DNA of 64,000 bases, taken from Bacteroidota bacterium. Lineage in GTDB: Bacteria > Bacteroidota > Bacteroidia > Flavobacteriales_D > Sanyastnellaceae. A program made the translations under genes and the position numbers. The notes under the pieces were generated by a model. The model had not been told where the DNA came from. It saw nothing but the letters and a program-made list of their open reading frames with translations, and made no database searches. Every line of letters starts with the position of its first letter. Within the stretch, counting starts at the first letter, position 1. The stretch lies in contig NVXE01000004.1 of NCBI GenBank assembly GCA_002746975.1, positions 70,187 through 134,186 on the forward strand, given 5' to 3'. Of the stretch, positions 48,524 to 58,113 are shown piece by piece.

Positions 48524-49411
48524 TAAAGGCATTTTTACGTTCAGAGAGCAAATTTCTTTAACTAGTTTCGAGAATAGTATGCAAGTTTCGGGAGTGTGAA
48601 CACTGTCAGAAGTATGTACTAATAGGTCGAAAGATTCAAGAGGAGTCCCGTTTTTTATCATTTCGGCGATTTGTTTGGCCCAAAATCTCAATCGAAGATT
48701 GTCAGATGCATGACCGCTATATCCTCCAAATCGAACTAATAAAAAGGGAGCTGTGATTCTCATATGCACTGCGTCCCGTCTTCCCCCGGTATCACTGATA
48801 ACAGCTCCGATTCCGAGTTCGGACATTAATGCCCAAATCGCTTCCGCTTCCGCGCTTCCGCTGAACCAGTCTGGATGCCTAAATTCTACGGCCATTTTAA
48901 GCTCTAAAGGCCAAGATTTTAAATATTCAGCGAGTTTTTTACTGTGTTTCGGAGCATAATGTGGCGGAAGTTGTAGAAAAGCAGGTCCGAGTTTTTCGCC
49001 CAAAGCGAGGATGCCGTCAATGAAATCATCGGTAGGGCTTTCGCAATTGCCGAATCTTCGATAGTGACTAATAATCGCTGGAAATTTCGGGCAGAAAATA
49101 AAATGGTCGGGCATTTCGGCCGCCCAGGCCGCCATTTTTTCGGGTGGGTATATTCGATAGTGTGTCGCGTTAAATTCGATAGTCCCGAACTGGCGGCCGT
49201 AATGGGAGGCCCAAGTTCGCATGGGATCTTTTTCGGGGTAAACCTTACCTCGCCAAGATCTTATTGTCCACATCGTACCCCCAGCTCTGACTTTTGGTAC
49301 TCCTTTATATATGTTGCCTTTAGAAGATTTACTCCACTCGATTTTGCAATTGGGCAATTGCCAATCGATTTTATCTAGTTCTTGCTGTGATTCTATCTTA
49401 CCAAACTTCAC
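48488..49411 (-). CDS. DUF72 family protein
   Basis: 307-residue TIM-barrel-like protein of the DUF72 (YecE) family. WASHYGRQFGTIEFNATHYRIYPPE and KMAVEFRHPDWFSG and LLVRFGGYSGH are family blocks. Function unknown. Its GTG start (49411) is preceded by TAGATTCG and exactly four bases, matching the leaderless pattern. The last 12 residues are read antisense to the secA SEC-C codons, so the tail is probably a run-on beyond the normal family end. Confidence 0.85.
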   Translation of the reverse strand: MKFGKIESQQELDKIDWQLPNCKIEWSKSSKGNIYKGVPKVRAGGTMWTIRSWRGKVYPEKDPMRTWASHYGRQFGTIEFNATHYRIYPPEKMAAWAAEMPDHFIFCPKFPAIISHYRRFGNCESPTDDFIDGILALGEKLGPAFLQLPPHYAPKHSKKLAEYLKSWPLELKMAVEFRHPDWFSGSAEAEAIWALMSELGIGAVISDTGGRRDAVHMRITAPFLLVRFGGYSGHASDNLRLRFWAKQIAEMIKNGTPLESFDLLVHTSDSVHTPETCILFSKLVKEICSLNVKMPLLLSVTLFILLT

Positions 49412-49415
49412 ATTA

Positions 49416-49423
49416 CGAATCTA
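49416..49423 (-). promoter_or_regulatory. -7-like box TAGATTCG of the DUF72 gene, 4 nt from GTG
   Basis: TAnnTTCG variant, then TAAT, then GTG. Supports a GTG start. Confidence 0.5.
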
Positions 49424-49494
49424 ACTCCGACGCGAGTGAATTAAATAGATAAGGAATCATTAATATTTCGTTTTTTTAAAGAAAAATTTATAGT

Positions 49495-50163
49495 ATGAAG
49501 AATTTATTTGAGGCACTTCTTGAGTCTATAGTCCCTCGTACATGTATGAGTTGTGGTAGAGAGGTAAGATATGAGGGGCATATAGCAGGAGCTTGTACTA
49601 TATGTGTTACCGATTGGGGAGTGTTTGAGTTCGGGGATATTTCTAAGACTTTGTTTAAAGAGAGATTTTTTGTGACTTGGTGTGCTTTGGGTTTCAGGCT
49701 AGGAAATGGAACGAGTAGAGCAATCATACATAAATGTAAATATGGTGGAGAGCCAGGCCTTGTGAAAGAATTAGGTAGATGGATGGCGACAAGGTGGCCT
49801 GCCCCTCCCATAGATGTAGTGCTTGTACCTATACCTGTACACTGGAAAAGGAGGTTGCAGCGAGGCTATAATCAAGCGGAGAAGTTGGCTATGGGAATGA
49901 GTGAGGTTTGGTCTGTTGAGGTGGACTATTCAAGACTTGTCAGATTAAAGCATGGTGATTCATTGACGGGCTCAACGAGAGAGGGCAGAGAAGAGGCTCT
50001 ACGGGAAACATATGGAGTTGCAAATATTGATATTTTGGATAATCGGCCTGTGGTTCTGGTAGATGATGTACTTACTACAGGTGCTACACTGAGGGCTTGT
50101 AGAGAAGTATTTGAAATACATGGTAGAGAGGTGATAGGGGCAGCTGTTCTAGCTCTAGCGTGA
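49495..50163 (+). CDS. ComF-family phosphoribosyltransferase-like protein
   Basis: 222 residues. An N-terminal zinc ribbon (CMSCGRE ... CTIC) and the C-terminal PRPP-binding loop VVLVDDVLTTGATLRAC typical of ComF/GntX. In naturally transformable bacteria ComF helps bring single-stranded DNA into the cytosol; in others its role is unclear. VPIPVHWKRRLQRGYNQAEKLA is also a family block. No other competence gene is close. Confidence 0.92.
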   Translation: MKNLFEALLESIVPRTCMSCGREVRYEGHIAGACTICVTDWGVFEFGDISKTLFKERFFVTWCALGFRLGNGTSRAIIHKCKYGGEPGLVKELGRWMATRWPAPPIDVVLVPIPVHWKRRLQRGYNQAEKLAMGMSEVWSVEVDYSRLVRLKHGDSLTGSTREGREEALRETYGVANIDILDNRPVVLVDDVLTTGATLRACREVFEIHGREVIGAAVLALA

Positions 50164-50179
50164 ACCGTGTGTAAGACAG

Positions 50180-50187
50180 TATATTTG
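50180..50187 (+). promoter_or_regulatory. -7 box TATATTTG upstream of the GAF reductase gene
   Basis: Consensus box with a 10-base leader to the ATG at 50198; a short leader, not zero. Confidence 0.5.
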
Positions 50188-50197
50188 TCGGAATACG

Positions 50198-50647
50198 ATG
50201 AAAATAGGAATAGAAATAGTAAAAAGTCTCGAAGCATTAGTTGACTCGGAAGAAAACTTAATCGCTAATTTGGCAAACACGTCATCACTTTTGATGAGTT
50301 CGGGGAACTACCATTGGGTAGGCTTTTATTTTGTAGATAAAGAGCAAGATGAGTTAGTATTAGGTCCATTTCAAGGGCCTATAGCTTGCACAAGATTGAA
50401 AAGAGGTCGCGGGGTATGTGCAAAATCCTGGGAAAGTAAAAAAACGATTTACGTAGAAGACGTTGAGTCCTTTGAAGGGCATATTGCGTGTAGTTCACTG
50501 AGTAAGTCAGAAGTAGTAATCCCTTTGATAGTAAAAGACGAGGTAGTTGCTGTATTAGATATAGACAGTGCAGAAATTCAAGGATTTTCACTTAGTGAAA
50601 TTTCAATTTTTGAGTCAATAGTAAAGGTAATTCAGGCCAAATGGTGA
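50198..50647 (+). CDS. Free methionine-(R)-sulfoxide reductase (GAF domain)
   Basis: 149-residue GAF-fold protein of the fRMsr type, which reduces free Met-R-SO. The three conserved Cys are visible: IACTRLKRG, RGVCAKSW, HIACSSLSKSE. NYHWVGFYFVD and EVVAVLDIDS are family blocks. Cytosolic. It overlaps the lipoprotein gene downstream by 7 bases. Confidence 0.92.
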   Translation: MKIGIEIVKSLEALVDSEENLIANLANTSSLLMSSGNYHWVGFYFVDKEQDELVLGPFQGPIACTRLKRGRGVCAKSWESKKTIYVEDVESFEGHIACSSLSKSEVVIPLIVKDEVVAVLDIDSAEIQGFSLSEISIFESIVKVIQAKW

Positions 50648-52221
50648 GATTTATTACTTCGTATTTAGCGATGATGATTTTATTGTCGTGTGCTCAAGTG
50701 GGGACGCCAAGTGGGGGAGCTTACGATGTGGATCCTCCTAAGATCATTTCGATTTATCCAGAATTAGGAGCTACTGGAGTTTCTATAAATGAGGGGGGTA
50801 CTATAATAGTAACATTTGACGAATACGTAAAAGTTCGAGATTTAAATACTCAACTTTTAGTTTCACCACCTCTTTTAAAGCCTGTAGAGTGGAGTATGAG
50901 AGGCAAAACCGTCACTTTTACTTGGACGGAAAATCTTAAAGAAAATACGACCTATGTATTCCAATTTGGAGATGCAATTATCGACGTAAGAGAAGGTAAT
51001 CCAGCTGAAAATTTTCTTCACGCCTTCTCAACGGGCACGGTATTAGACACCTTATCCTTAAAAGGAACAGTTCAAGATGTCTTTACTTCCGAAGCTAAAA
51101 GTGATGTGAGGATATTTATGTATGAGGAATCAGTTAGTATTGATTCAATTTCGGATAGCTTTCTTCATATCAAGCCCAAATTCGTTACAACTACGAATTC
51201 TCTCGGAGAGTTTGACCTAGAATATTTGCCACGTGGAAATTACAGAATAATCGCAGTAAGTGATGATGATAGAGATTACGCTTGGAGCGGTGGTGAGGCA
51301 CTGGGGATTCTTCAAGATGTGGTTGAAATTTCTGGTGCAGACTCAATTTCTAGTCCTATTCGCCTACAAGAAACCCCACCATCTCCGCTAAAGTACTTCG
51401 TTAAACAATCTATAGATTCATTAGGATTAATAGAGATAGAATTAAGTAGTGAATTAGAAAAGGGAGATACGTTATATGTGGGAGAGAGGCGGAGTTTTAT
51501 TGATGGTACCACGTTATGGGTTTGGAGTGAAAAAGAGAGAGAAATTTCCGACGAAGAATTTATAATCTGGTCAGGAGCCGACACCTTAAATCTTAGCGAG
51601 GTGGGATATGTTGCAACAAAATCCGTTGAAGTAATCAGCGCACCAGAGGGACAGCAGATTTCGACTACTCTTGCGAGCATCAAATTTTCTCGTCCGATTT
51701 ATAAATTGCACGAAAACCTGTTTGAACTTTCTCGCTTGGATACCATAGCTGAAAGTATTGAGATTGATTCTATTTGGGTAGACCAAACCTCTCCGTTTTC
51801 TATCCAATTAAAGGGGAATTTCGGGAGAGGCGAAGTTTTAAGCCTGCTTTTACTTCCAGGGTCGGTTGAAGGTCAAGGAGGAGTGGTTTTTAAAGACTCT
51901 ACGGAGATTAAATGGAGTACCTTTCACAAGAACGAACTAGGGGAATTAAAAGTCATCATTGATAGAACGGGATGGCTTGAGTTAATCTCACCAAATGGAG
52001 AAGTTGTTAGGAAAGAAAAGCTTAATAAAGGTGAGTCGGTGTACTTTAAAAATATAACACCGGGATCATATGAGCTTAAATGGACGGGAGACGAGAATGA
52101 AAATGGATATTGGGACGAAGTAGATCTTAAGAAGTGGCAAGCTCCCGAAGAGGCTATATTGATGCCGTCAAAAATCAAAATAAAAGCCGACTGGAGTCAC
52201 GAAATAAAGTGGCTTAACTAG
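50641..52221 (+). CDS. Big_5-type Ig-like-domain lipoprotein
   Basis: 526 residues. Lipoprotein signal ending MILLSC (Cys 17). DVDPPKIISIYPELGATGVS then IIVTFDEYVKVRDLNTQLLVSPP is a Big_5 (Ig-like) domain, common in Bacteroidota proteins of this type. The rest is beta-rich, with an SdrD/CarboxypepD_reg-like stretch (FDLEYLPRGNYRIIAVSDDDRD). Likely outer-membrane lipoprotein; function unknown. Start overlaps the GAF gene by 7 bases. Confidence 0.8.
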   Translation: MVRFITSYLAMMILLSCAQVGTPSGGAYDVDPPKIISIYPELGATGVSINEGGTIIVTFDEYVKVRDLNTQLLVSPPLLKPVEWSMRGKTVTFTWTENLKENTTYVFQFGDAIIDVREGNPAENFLHAFSTGTVLDTLSLKGTVQDVFTSEAKSDVRIFMYEESVSIDSISDSFLHIKPKFVTTTNSLGEFDLEYLPRGNYRIIAVSDDDRDYAWSGGEALGILQDVVEISGADSISSPIRLQETPPSPLKYFVKQSIDSLGLIEIELSSELEKGDTLYVGERRSFIDGTTLWVWSEKEREISDEEFIIWSGADTLNLSEVGYVATKSVEVISAPEGQQISTTLASIKFSRPIYKLHENLFELSRLDTIAESIEIDSIWVDQTSPFSIQLKGNFGRGEVLSLLLLPGSVEGQGGVVFKDSTEIKWSTFHKNELGELKVIIDRTGWLELISPNGEVVRKEKLNKGESVYFKNITPGSYELKWTGDENENGYWDEVDLKKWQAPEEAILMPSKIKIKADWSHEIKWLN

Positions 52222-52235
52222 AGAGGCTCGTCGTT

Positions 52236-52931
52236 TTAGCCGTTAATATCTAAGAATTTGTTTACAGATTTAAGGGCGCCGAAAACGACTAAAGTATCTG
52301 TTTCTCGTATCACCGTCTCTGGCTGAGGTACACCTATAATGTGTTCCGTTGTTTCGGTCTTTCCATCAATTTCTTCTTCAAATTCTCTTCGAATTGTAAT
52401 TAGGCGAAGTCCATATCTTACACCTAATGAGATGTCCTTTAAAGTTCTACCACAACAGTTAGGTGGAGCTTTTATTTCAGCGATTTCATATTCGTCAGGT
52501 AGCCGCAGGAAACCACGTATGCTAGGGTTAATTAATCGTTCTGTCACAACAGCTGCTACCTCACTCTCGGGACTTAAAATCTCTTTTACCCCAAGTGACT
52601 TGAGTATGCGATGCTGATTATAATCGTTTGCCCTGACTATGATGCGAGGAATTTTTAAATCGATAAGATTTAAAGTTGTTAGAACGGTTGCTTCGAAATT
52701 TTCGCCAATGGCAACTACTGCAGCCTCCATGTCTTGGACGTTTTGGGCTTTTAAAGCTTTTTTATCAGTAGAATCAAGAGTGATTGCTAATGCTACGTCT
52801 TCTTTAAGTCCTTCTGCGCGCTCAGGCTTTATGTCGAAGGTATATACTTCGGCTCCTCGTTTTGCGAGAGAAAGAGCGATTTGAGTTCCGTAGCGGCCAG
52901 TACCTAAAACGGCGAATCGAGATTTTACCAT
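52236..52931 (-). CDS. TrkA/KtrA-type K+ uptake regulatory protein
   Basis: 231 residues. Cytosolic RCK_N Rossmann domain with FAVLGTGRYGTQIALSLAKRG (GxGxxG nucleotide loop), then RCK_C. Controls gating of a Trk/Ktr potassium channel through nucleotide binding. The channel subunit (TrkH/KtrB) is not in the window. Convergent with the Big_5 gene (15 bases). Promoter box GACATTTG, a weak match, sits exactly 4 bases before the ATG. Confidence 0.9.
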   Translation of the reverse strand: MVKSRFAVLGTGRYGTQIALSLAKRGAEVYTFDIKPERAEGLKEDVALAITLDSTDKKALKAQNVQDMEAAVVAIGENFEATVLTTLNLIDLKIPRIIVRANDYNQHRILKSLGVKEILSPESEVAAVVTERLINPSIRGFLRLPDEYEIAEIKAPPNCCGRTLKDISLGVRYGLRLITIRREFEEEIDGKTETTEHIIGVPQPETVIRETDTLVVFGALKSVNKFLDING

Positions 52932-52955
52932 ATTACAAATGTCGGAATGAAAGGT

Positions 52956-54242
52956 TCAAGTTCGAGGATTTATCAAAGCTTCTTCTAAGATTATTCCAAA
53001 CCGAGCTATATCTTCGAATGAGTTATAAAGAGGTACGGGAGCCATTCTAATAACGTCGGGCTCACGCCAATCTACGACAACTCCTTGAGAAGAAAGTCTA
53101 TCGTAGAGGTCACGACCTTGACCATGGGCGATAATACTGAGTTGAGCGCCTCGTTTTTCTGGGCTCGAAGGGGTAATTATTTCGAGATTTACATCGGTTG
53201 AATATGCAACTTCGCGAACGATTTTTTCTAAAAAGGCTGTAAGTCTTAGGGATCGTTCTCGGAGCTTATTAATTCCACCAGCTTCCTCAAAAATTTCTAA
53301 TGAAGCTTTATGGACGGCCATATTTAACACTGGTGCATTACTCATCTGCCAAGATTCTGCAGTTCCCATACTAACATAGTTAGGATCCATTTTAAAACGA
53401 GATGATTTTTCATGTCCCCACCAACCTTCGAGTCTTGGGATTCCCGAATTGTGATGACGTTCGTGAACGTATATCCCGCTCACTGCTCCAGGGCCCGAAT
53501 TCATATACTTATAACTACACCAGCATGCAAAATCTACATTCCAATTGTGTAACTCGAATGGGACATTGCCCATTCCGTGGGCTAAATCGAAACCACACGT
53601 GGCACCGACTTTATGAGCTGCTGAGGTTATGCTTTTTAAATCGTGAAGCTGTCCAGTGTAATAATTGACTCCTCCTATCATTACTGTAGCGAGCTCCTCA
53701 CCTATATCGAATATTGCTTTCTCAATATCTTCAAGACGCAAACAATGTTCTCCTTCACGAGGTTCTAATTCTATTAAATCTAAGTCGGGGTTGCCGTCAT
53801 GAAAATCGATTTGGCTTAATAGAGCATAACGATCGGAAGGAAAGGCCTTCGCCTCACATAATATCTTCTTGCGATTCCCCTTAGGTCTATAAAAACTAAC
53901 TAAAAGCAAGTGGAGGTTTACGGTAAGTGCATTCATCGCAACTACCTCAGAGGGGAGAGTTCCTGCTAATTTTGAGAGGTGAGTGGAGAATAACTCATGG
54001 TAGTGCATCCAAGGATTTCGTGCTTTGAAATGTCCTTCAACTCCGTGAATCGCCCAATCATCAAGTTCAGTTTTAAGTGCGTCTGAGGCAGATCGAGGTT
54101 GTAAGCCCAAACTATTCCCAGTGAAATAAAGGCAATCACTGCCATTATGCTGTGGAATATGGAATTTATCTCGAAATGAACTTAATTCATCTGAAGAATC
54201 GAGCTGACGAGCTAGAACTAGGTTTGGACTATTAGATACCAT
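52956..54242 (-). CDS. kynU: Kynureninase
   Basis: PLP enzyme cleaving kynurenine to anthranilate (or 3-hydroxy form) plus alanine. 428 residues. CFTG-type start region YFTGNSLGLQPRSA, the substrate loop, and CWCSYKYMNSGPGAVSG with the PLP Lys. YVSMGTAESWQMSNAPVLNMA is also diagnostic. No kynurenine 3-monooxygenase or tryptophan dioxygenase lies nearby. The start overlaps the UbiA-like gene by 25 bases; a box TAATTTTG lies 5 bases before the ATG. Confidence 0.95.
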   Translation of the reverse strand: MVSNSPNLVLARQLDSSDELSSFRDKFHIPQHNGSDCLYFTGNSLGLQPRSASDALKTELDDWAIHGVEGHFKARNPWMHYHELFSTHLSKLAGTLPSEVVAMNALTVNLHLLLVSFYRPKGNRKKILCEAKAFPSDRYALLSQIDFHDGNPDLDLIELEPREGEHCLRLEDIEKAIFDIGEELATVMIGGVNYYTGQLHDLKSITSAAHKVGATCGFDLAHGMGNVPFELHNWNVDFACWCSYKYMNSGPGAVSGIYVHERHHNSGIPRLEGWWGHEKSSRFKMDPNYVSMGTAESWQMSNAPVLNMAVHKASLEIFEEAGGINKLRERSLRLTAFLEKIVREVAYSTDVNLEIITPSSPEKRGAQLSIIAHGQGRDLYDRLSSQGVVVDWREPDVIRMAPVPLYNSFEDIARFGIILEEALINPRT

Positions 54243-55069
54243 GAGAGCAAAATTACGAATTGCAAAGAGAGCATCCCATCAAGTAGTAAAGTATGATGCC
54301 TGTTGCGTTTAAATTTATTGAAAAACTTTGGAGAAACAAATGGAATAGAAATGATGGCATGTATGAAAAGACCATATCCAATAATAGGGTTTATGAGCCC
54401 ACCTAATGCCAAACCTCCCCACACCGCTCCAGACCCACCCACAAGCCACATCGCACGCACTAAAGCTCGTTCTATCCCTAAAACCTGAGGAATAGTTTTC
54501 ATTTTAAGGTCATCGATTTCTAAATCGCTCACATCAAAAGGAATTGTAATACCCGCTATATATAAAGTTCGGGAAACGAATACCGCAACAAGAATACCTA
54601 CATAAACCGTTGAGATTTTATCTATTAAAATAACAGGAAACACAACAGTAGTTAGTGCCCATACGATTGAAATTAAAGGCAATTTTAAATACGGCTTTTC
54701 TCTAAGTGGAAAAGAGGCATATGATATTCCTAAAAGGATAAGAACGCCCCCCATGAAGTATGCATCGTGGGTAAAAGACAAATCAAAGTACTCTAGAATA
54801 GCAACGAGAATACACCCCCAAACGATGACCAGTCCTAGTCCGAATTTCTTGTAGAAATCAACAATAACTGGTCTAGCTGTGTGTGGAAAAGACCTAACCT
54901 TGATAAATCTCTGAGCGGAGTAACCAAGTCCAGTCAAAGCAGTAACTAAATAAGCGGAATCGAGTGTTTCAAGCTTTAAACCGAGCGAAAGCCCAGTTAG
55001 AATAACTGTAGCTCCTGCTCCAAGTGCAATTAAAATATTAGTAAATCCGAGAAACTTTTCAAGAAGCAT
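54218..55069 (-). CDS. UbiA-like membrane prenyltransferase with degenerate first Asp motif
   Basis: 283 residues, about eight helices. A UbiA-like second motif is kept: FDVSDLEIDDLKMKTIPQVLG. The first Asp-rich motif (NDxxDxxxD) should fall near residues 45-60, but that place reads SAQRFIKVRSFPHTARPVI, without the Asp set. It may be an inactive or altered member. The ATG at 55069 is preferred to the open frame back to 55102; CACCTTTG lies 4 bases before it. Divergent from gcvP. Confidence 0.7.
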   Translation of the reverse strand: MLLEKFLGFTNILIALGAGATVILTGLSLGLKLETLDSAYLVTALTGLGYSAQRFIKVRSFPHTARPVIVDFYKKFGLGLVIVWGCILVAILEYFDLSFTHDAYFMGGVLILLGISYASFPLREKPYLKLPLISIVWALTTVVFPVILIDKISTVYVGILVAVFVSRTLYIAGITIPFDVSDLEIDDLKMKTIPQVLGIERALVRAMWLVGGSGAVWGGLALGGLINPIIGYGLFIHAIISIPFVSPKFFNKFKRNRHHTLLLDGMLSLQFVILLSWYLIVQT

Positions 55070-55073
55070 TGTA

Positions 55074-55081
55074 CAAAGGTG
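55074..55081 (-). promoter_or_regulatory. -7-like box CACCTTTG of the UbiA-like gene, 4 nt from start
   Basis: One mismatch to TAnnTTTG, then TACA, then ATG (55069). It lies 8 bases from the divergent gcvP box at 55090. Confidence 0.45.
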
Positions 55082-55089
55082 ATAAAATA

Positions 55090-55097
55090 TATCTTTG
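55090..55097 (+). promoter_or_regulatory. -7 box TATCTTTG of gcvP
   Basis: Perfect consensus box with a 38-base AT-rich leader to the ATG at 55136. An ATTG 18 bases upstream may be the -33 part. Confidence 0.6.
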
Positions 55098-55135
55098 CAC
55101 ATTCATTTTACTTCGCCCCCTTTCATTTTAATAAT

Positions 55136-58018
55136 ATGGAATTAGGAAGTTTCGCCTCAAGGCATATGGGTCCTCGTTTTGAAGACCAAACCAAAATGCT
55201 CGCAACCATAGGTTGTAGCTCGATAAACGAACTTATCGAAAAGACTGTGCCTACGGCGATTCGCCTGAGGGAACCGTTAAATCTCCCTGCTTCTTTAACT
55301 GAGAGTGAGTATCTAGAACACGTTGATGCCCTCGCTTCGAAGAACGTTACTTTCAGAAATTACATAGGTATGGGATATTACCCAACTGAAGTTCCTAGTG
55401 TAATCAGGAGAAATGTATTAGAGAATCCGGGTTGGTATACAGCTTATACTCCATACCAAGCGGAAATTGCCCAAGGAAGGCTGGAAGCTCTTTTAAATTT
55501 CCAAACGATGGTTTGTGATTTAACGGGTAAGGGGATTGCAAATGCATCATTACTTGACGAGGGGACAGCTGCTGCTGAAGCTATGGCGATGTTGTTTTCT
55601 ACCCGCCCTCGTAAACAATCTAAGGCGGGAGCGAAAACATTTATTGTAGATACAGCAGTATATCCTCAGACGTTTGCTGTAATGAAAACACGAGCTAAGT
55701 CGTTTGGGATAAATATCGTAGAAGCGCCTCGCTCTGAATGGGTTTTTACCGAAGACGTTTTCGGTTGCTTACTTCAATACCCTGATGCAAATGGCGAAGC
55801 AGAAGATTATTCATTACTAGTCACAAAAGCTCATGCTTCGGAGGTAAAAGTCGTGATGGCGACGGATTTGATGGCTCTACTGATGTTAAAAAGCCCAGGC
55901 GAAATGGGTGCTGATGTAGTTGTGGGTAGTTCTCAAAGATTCGGCGTGCCTATGGGGTATGGAGGGCCTCATGCGGCCTTTTTTGCTGCTGACGAAAGCT
56001 ACAAAAGAAGTTTTCCGGGAAGAATTATAGGTGTAAGCGTGGATAGAAATGGTGGAAGAGCCTTACGAATGGCTCTACAAACTCGTGAACAGCACATCCG
56101 TCGTGATAAAGCTACATCGAACATTTGTACTGCTCAAGCTCTTCTCGCTGTTATGGCTTCTATGTACGCAGTTTATCACGGACCTAAAGGTTTGCGAAAT
56201 ATTGCAGAAAGAATTCACACTCGTACCAAATCATTTGCAACGGCATTAAATTCTAATTCGACCATGGAGGTCGTGAATGCTCGTTATTTCGACACCATTA
56301 AAATTAGAATTAAAGGAGGAACTGACGCTATAAATGCATTGATTGCTAGGGCGAACGCATTAAAAATAAACATACGTTATTTTAATGATGGCGAACATGT
56401 GGGAGTATCCTTAAATGAACGCACAAACATCGAAGACTTAACGAACCTGTGTTCTGTTTTCGGTGTGCCTTTAGTTCAGGGGGTTGAAATAGACAGAGCG
56501 TTTTTAGGAACACTCTACCGTGGTATCGATTATCTAAATCACAAGGTCTTTAATAGTCATAGGTCTGAAACTGCCATGATGCGGTACATTAAGTATCTCG
56601 AAAACCGTGATTTTTCTCTTGTTCATGGAATGATACCTCTTGGATCGTGTACTATGAAATTGAATGCTGCAACAGAACTCTTACCTATTGCTTGGTATAA
56701 ATTCGCAGAGCTTCATCCTTTCTGCCCACCCGAACAGGCTAAAGGGATGATAGAGATTTTGCAGTCGCTAGAGAGTGATTTGGCACAAATTACAGGATTT
56801 GATAGGGTTACTCTTCAGCCAAACAGTGGTGCAAATGGGGAATATGCCGGTATGATGGTTATTCAGGCATATCACGAAAGTCGTGGTGAGGGGCATAGAA
56901 ATGTGTGTCTAATTCCTTCGAGTGCTCACGGTACGAATCCAGCCAGTGCTGCTATGGCGGGACTTAAAATTGTGGTAGTGGGTTGTAGGGAGAATGGAGA
57001 CGTAGATATTGACGATTTAAAAGAAAAAGCAGAGCTTCACAGTACTAACCTTAGTTCTATTATGATAACCTACCCTTCTACTCACGGAGTTTACGAGGAG
57101 GGAATTCTAGAAATTACAGAAACGATACATTCTTATGGCGGGCAAGTCTATATGGACGGAGCTAATATGAATGCTCAAGTAGGATTAACAAGCCCGGGAA
57201 ATATCGGTGCTGACGTATGCCACCTCAATCTTCATAAAACATTTGCTATTCCTCATGGAGGGGGTGGACCTGGAGTTGGGCCTATAGGAGTTGCAAAACA
57301 TCTTACACCATTTCTGCCAGGTCACTCTATAGTTCATAAGGGAGGCGCTCAATCAATTTCGGCTGTTAGTTCAGCGCCATTTGGAAGTGCATTAATAGGT
57401 CTCATTCCATATGCCTACACTCGTATGCTCGGAGCTAAAGGGGTGACACAAGCGACTGAAATAGCTATTCTGAACGCTAACTATCTCAAGGCTAGACTTG
57501 AAAACGCCTATGATATTCTATATCAGGGAAAAAATAACACCGTTGCTCACGAAATGATAATTGACTGCCGCTCTTTTAAATCGAGCGGAGTTGAAGTTAT
57601 TGATATCGCGAAACGATTAATCGATTACGGATTTCACGCTCCTACTATATCTTGGCCTGTTGCGGGAACTATGATGGTAGAACCGACTGAGAGCGAGTCG
57701 TTAGAGGAGTTAGATCGCTTCGCCGACGCCCTACTTAGTATAAGAGAGGAGATTCGTTTAATAGAACTAGGTGAGGTCGATTCGGAAAACAACGTTCTGA
57801 AAATGGCACCCCACACAGTTATTGAAGCTACCGCTTCGGAATGGACACATCCCTACTCTAGAGAGAAAGCCGTTTATCCGGTTAAAGGGTTGAGAAATAT
57901 TAAGTTTTGGCCTCCAGTAGCGAGAGTAAATGATACGTATGGAGATAGAAACTTAATGTGTAGCTGTCCTCCGATTGAAGATTACATAGACGAACATGAG
58001 GAAGCACTTAACGTTTAA
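55136..58018 (+). CDS. gcvP: Glycine dehydrogenase (decarboxylating), P protein
   Basis: PLP enzyme of the glycine cleavage system, 960 residues. The ATG at 55136 gives the standard N-terminus FASRHMGPRFEDQTKML; the frame is open to 55079. The PLP Lys is in HLNLHKTFAIPHGGGGPG, flanked by the glycine-rich loop. Other blocks: GMGYYPTEVPSVIRRN, GSCTMKLNAATE, PSSAHGTNPASAAMAG. Single-chain form, not the split gcvPA/PB of Gram-positives. GcvH and GcvT are not in the window. Confidence 0.96.
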   Translation: MELGSFASRHMGPRFEDQTKMLATIGCSSINELIEKTVPTAIRLREPLNLPASLTESEYLEHVDALASKNVTFRNYIGMGYYPTEVPSVIRRNVLENPGWYTAYTPYQAEIAQGRLEALLNFQTMVCDLTGKGIANASLLDEGTAAAEAMAMLFSTRPRKQSKAGAKTFIVDTAVYPQTFAVMKTRAKSFGINIVEAPRSEWVFTEDVFGCLLQYPDANGEAEDYSLLVTKAHASEVKVVMATDLMALLMLKSPGEMGADVVVGSSQRFGVPMGYGGPHAAFFAADESYKRSFPGRIIGVSVDRNGGRALRMALQTREQHIRRDKATSNICTAQALLAVMASMYAVYHGPKGLRNIAERIHTRTKSFATALNSNSTMEVVNARYFDTIKIRIKGGTDAINALIARANALKINIRYFNDGEHVGVSLNERTNIEDLTNLCSVFGVPLVQGVEIDRAFLGTLYRGIDYLNHKVFNSHRSETAMMRYIKYLENRDFSLVHGMIPLGSCTMKLNAATELLPIAWYKFAELHPFCPPEQAKGMIEILQSLESDLAQITGFDRVTLQPNSGANGEYAGMMVIQAYHESRGEGHRNVCLIPSSAHGTNPASAAMAGLKIVVVGCRENGDVDIDDLKEKAELHSTNLSSIMITYPSTHGVYEEGILEITETIHSYGGQVYMDGANMNAQVGLTSPGNIGADVCHLNLHKTFAIPHGGGGPGVGPIGVAKHLTPFLPGHSIVHKGGAQSISAVSSAPFGSALIGLIPYAYTRMLGAKGVTQATEIAILNANYLKARLENAYDILYQGKNNTVAHEMIIDCRSFKSSGVEVIDIAKRLIDYGFHAPTISWPVAGTMMVEPTESESLEELDRFADALLSIREEIRLIELGEVDSENNVLKMAPHTVIEATASEWTHPYSREKAVYPVKGLRNIKFWPPVARVNDTYGDRNLMCSCPPIEDYIDEHEEALNV

Positions 58019-58066
58019 GTGTTATCAAGTCTGTAAATCATCATACGAATTAAGCAAATCTAGTTC

Positions 58067-58074
58067 TATATTTG
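58067..58074 (+). promoter_or_regulatory. -7 box TATATTTG upstream of the first T9SS gene
   Basis: Consensus box with a 39-base AT-rich leader to the ATG at 58114; no obvious -33 TTTG. Confidence 0.5.
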
Positions 58075-58113
58075 CCATGAGAATTTGAATAATCAAACCA
58101 TAAACCGCTCAAT

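Noticed and set aside
55079-55135. Longer gcvP start at 55079
   Set aside because: The extra residues lie across the promoter box TATCTTTG and upstream of the family N-terminus.
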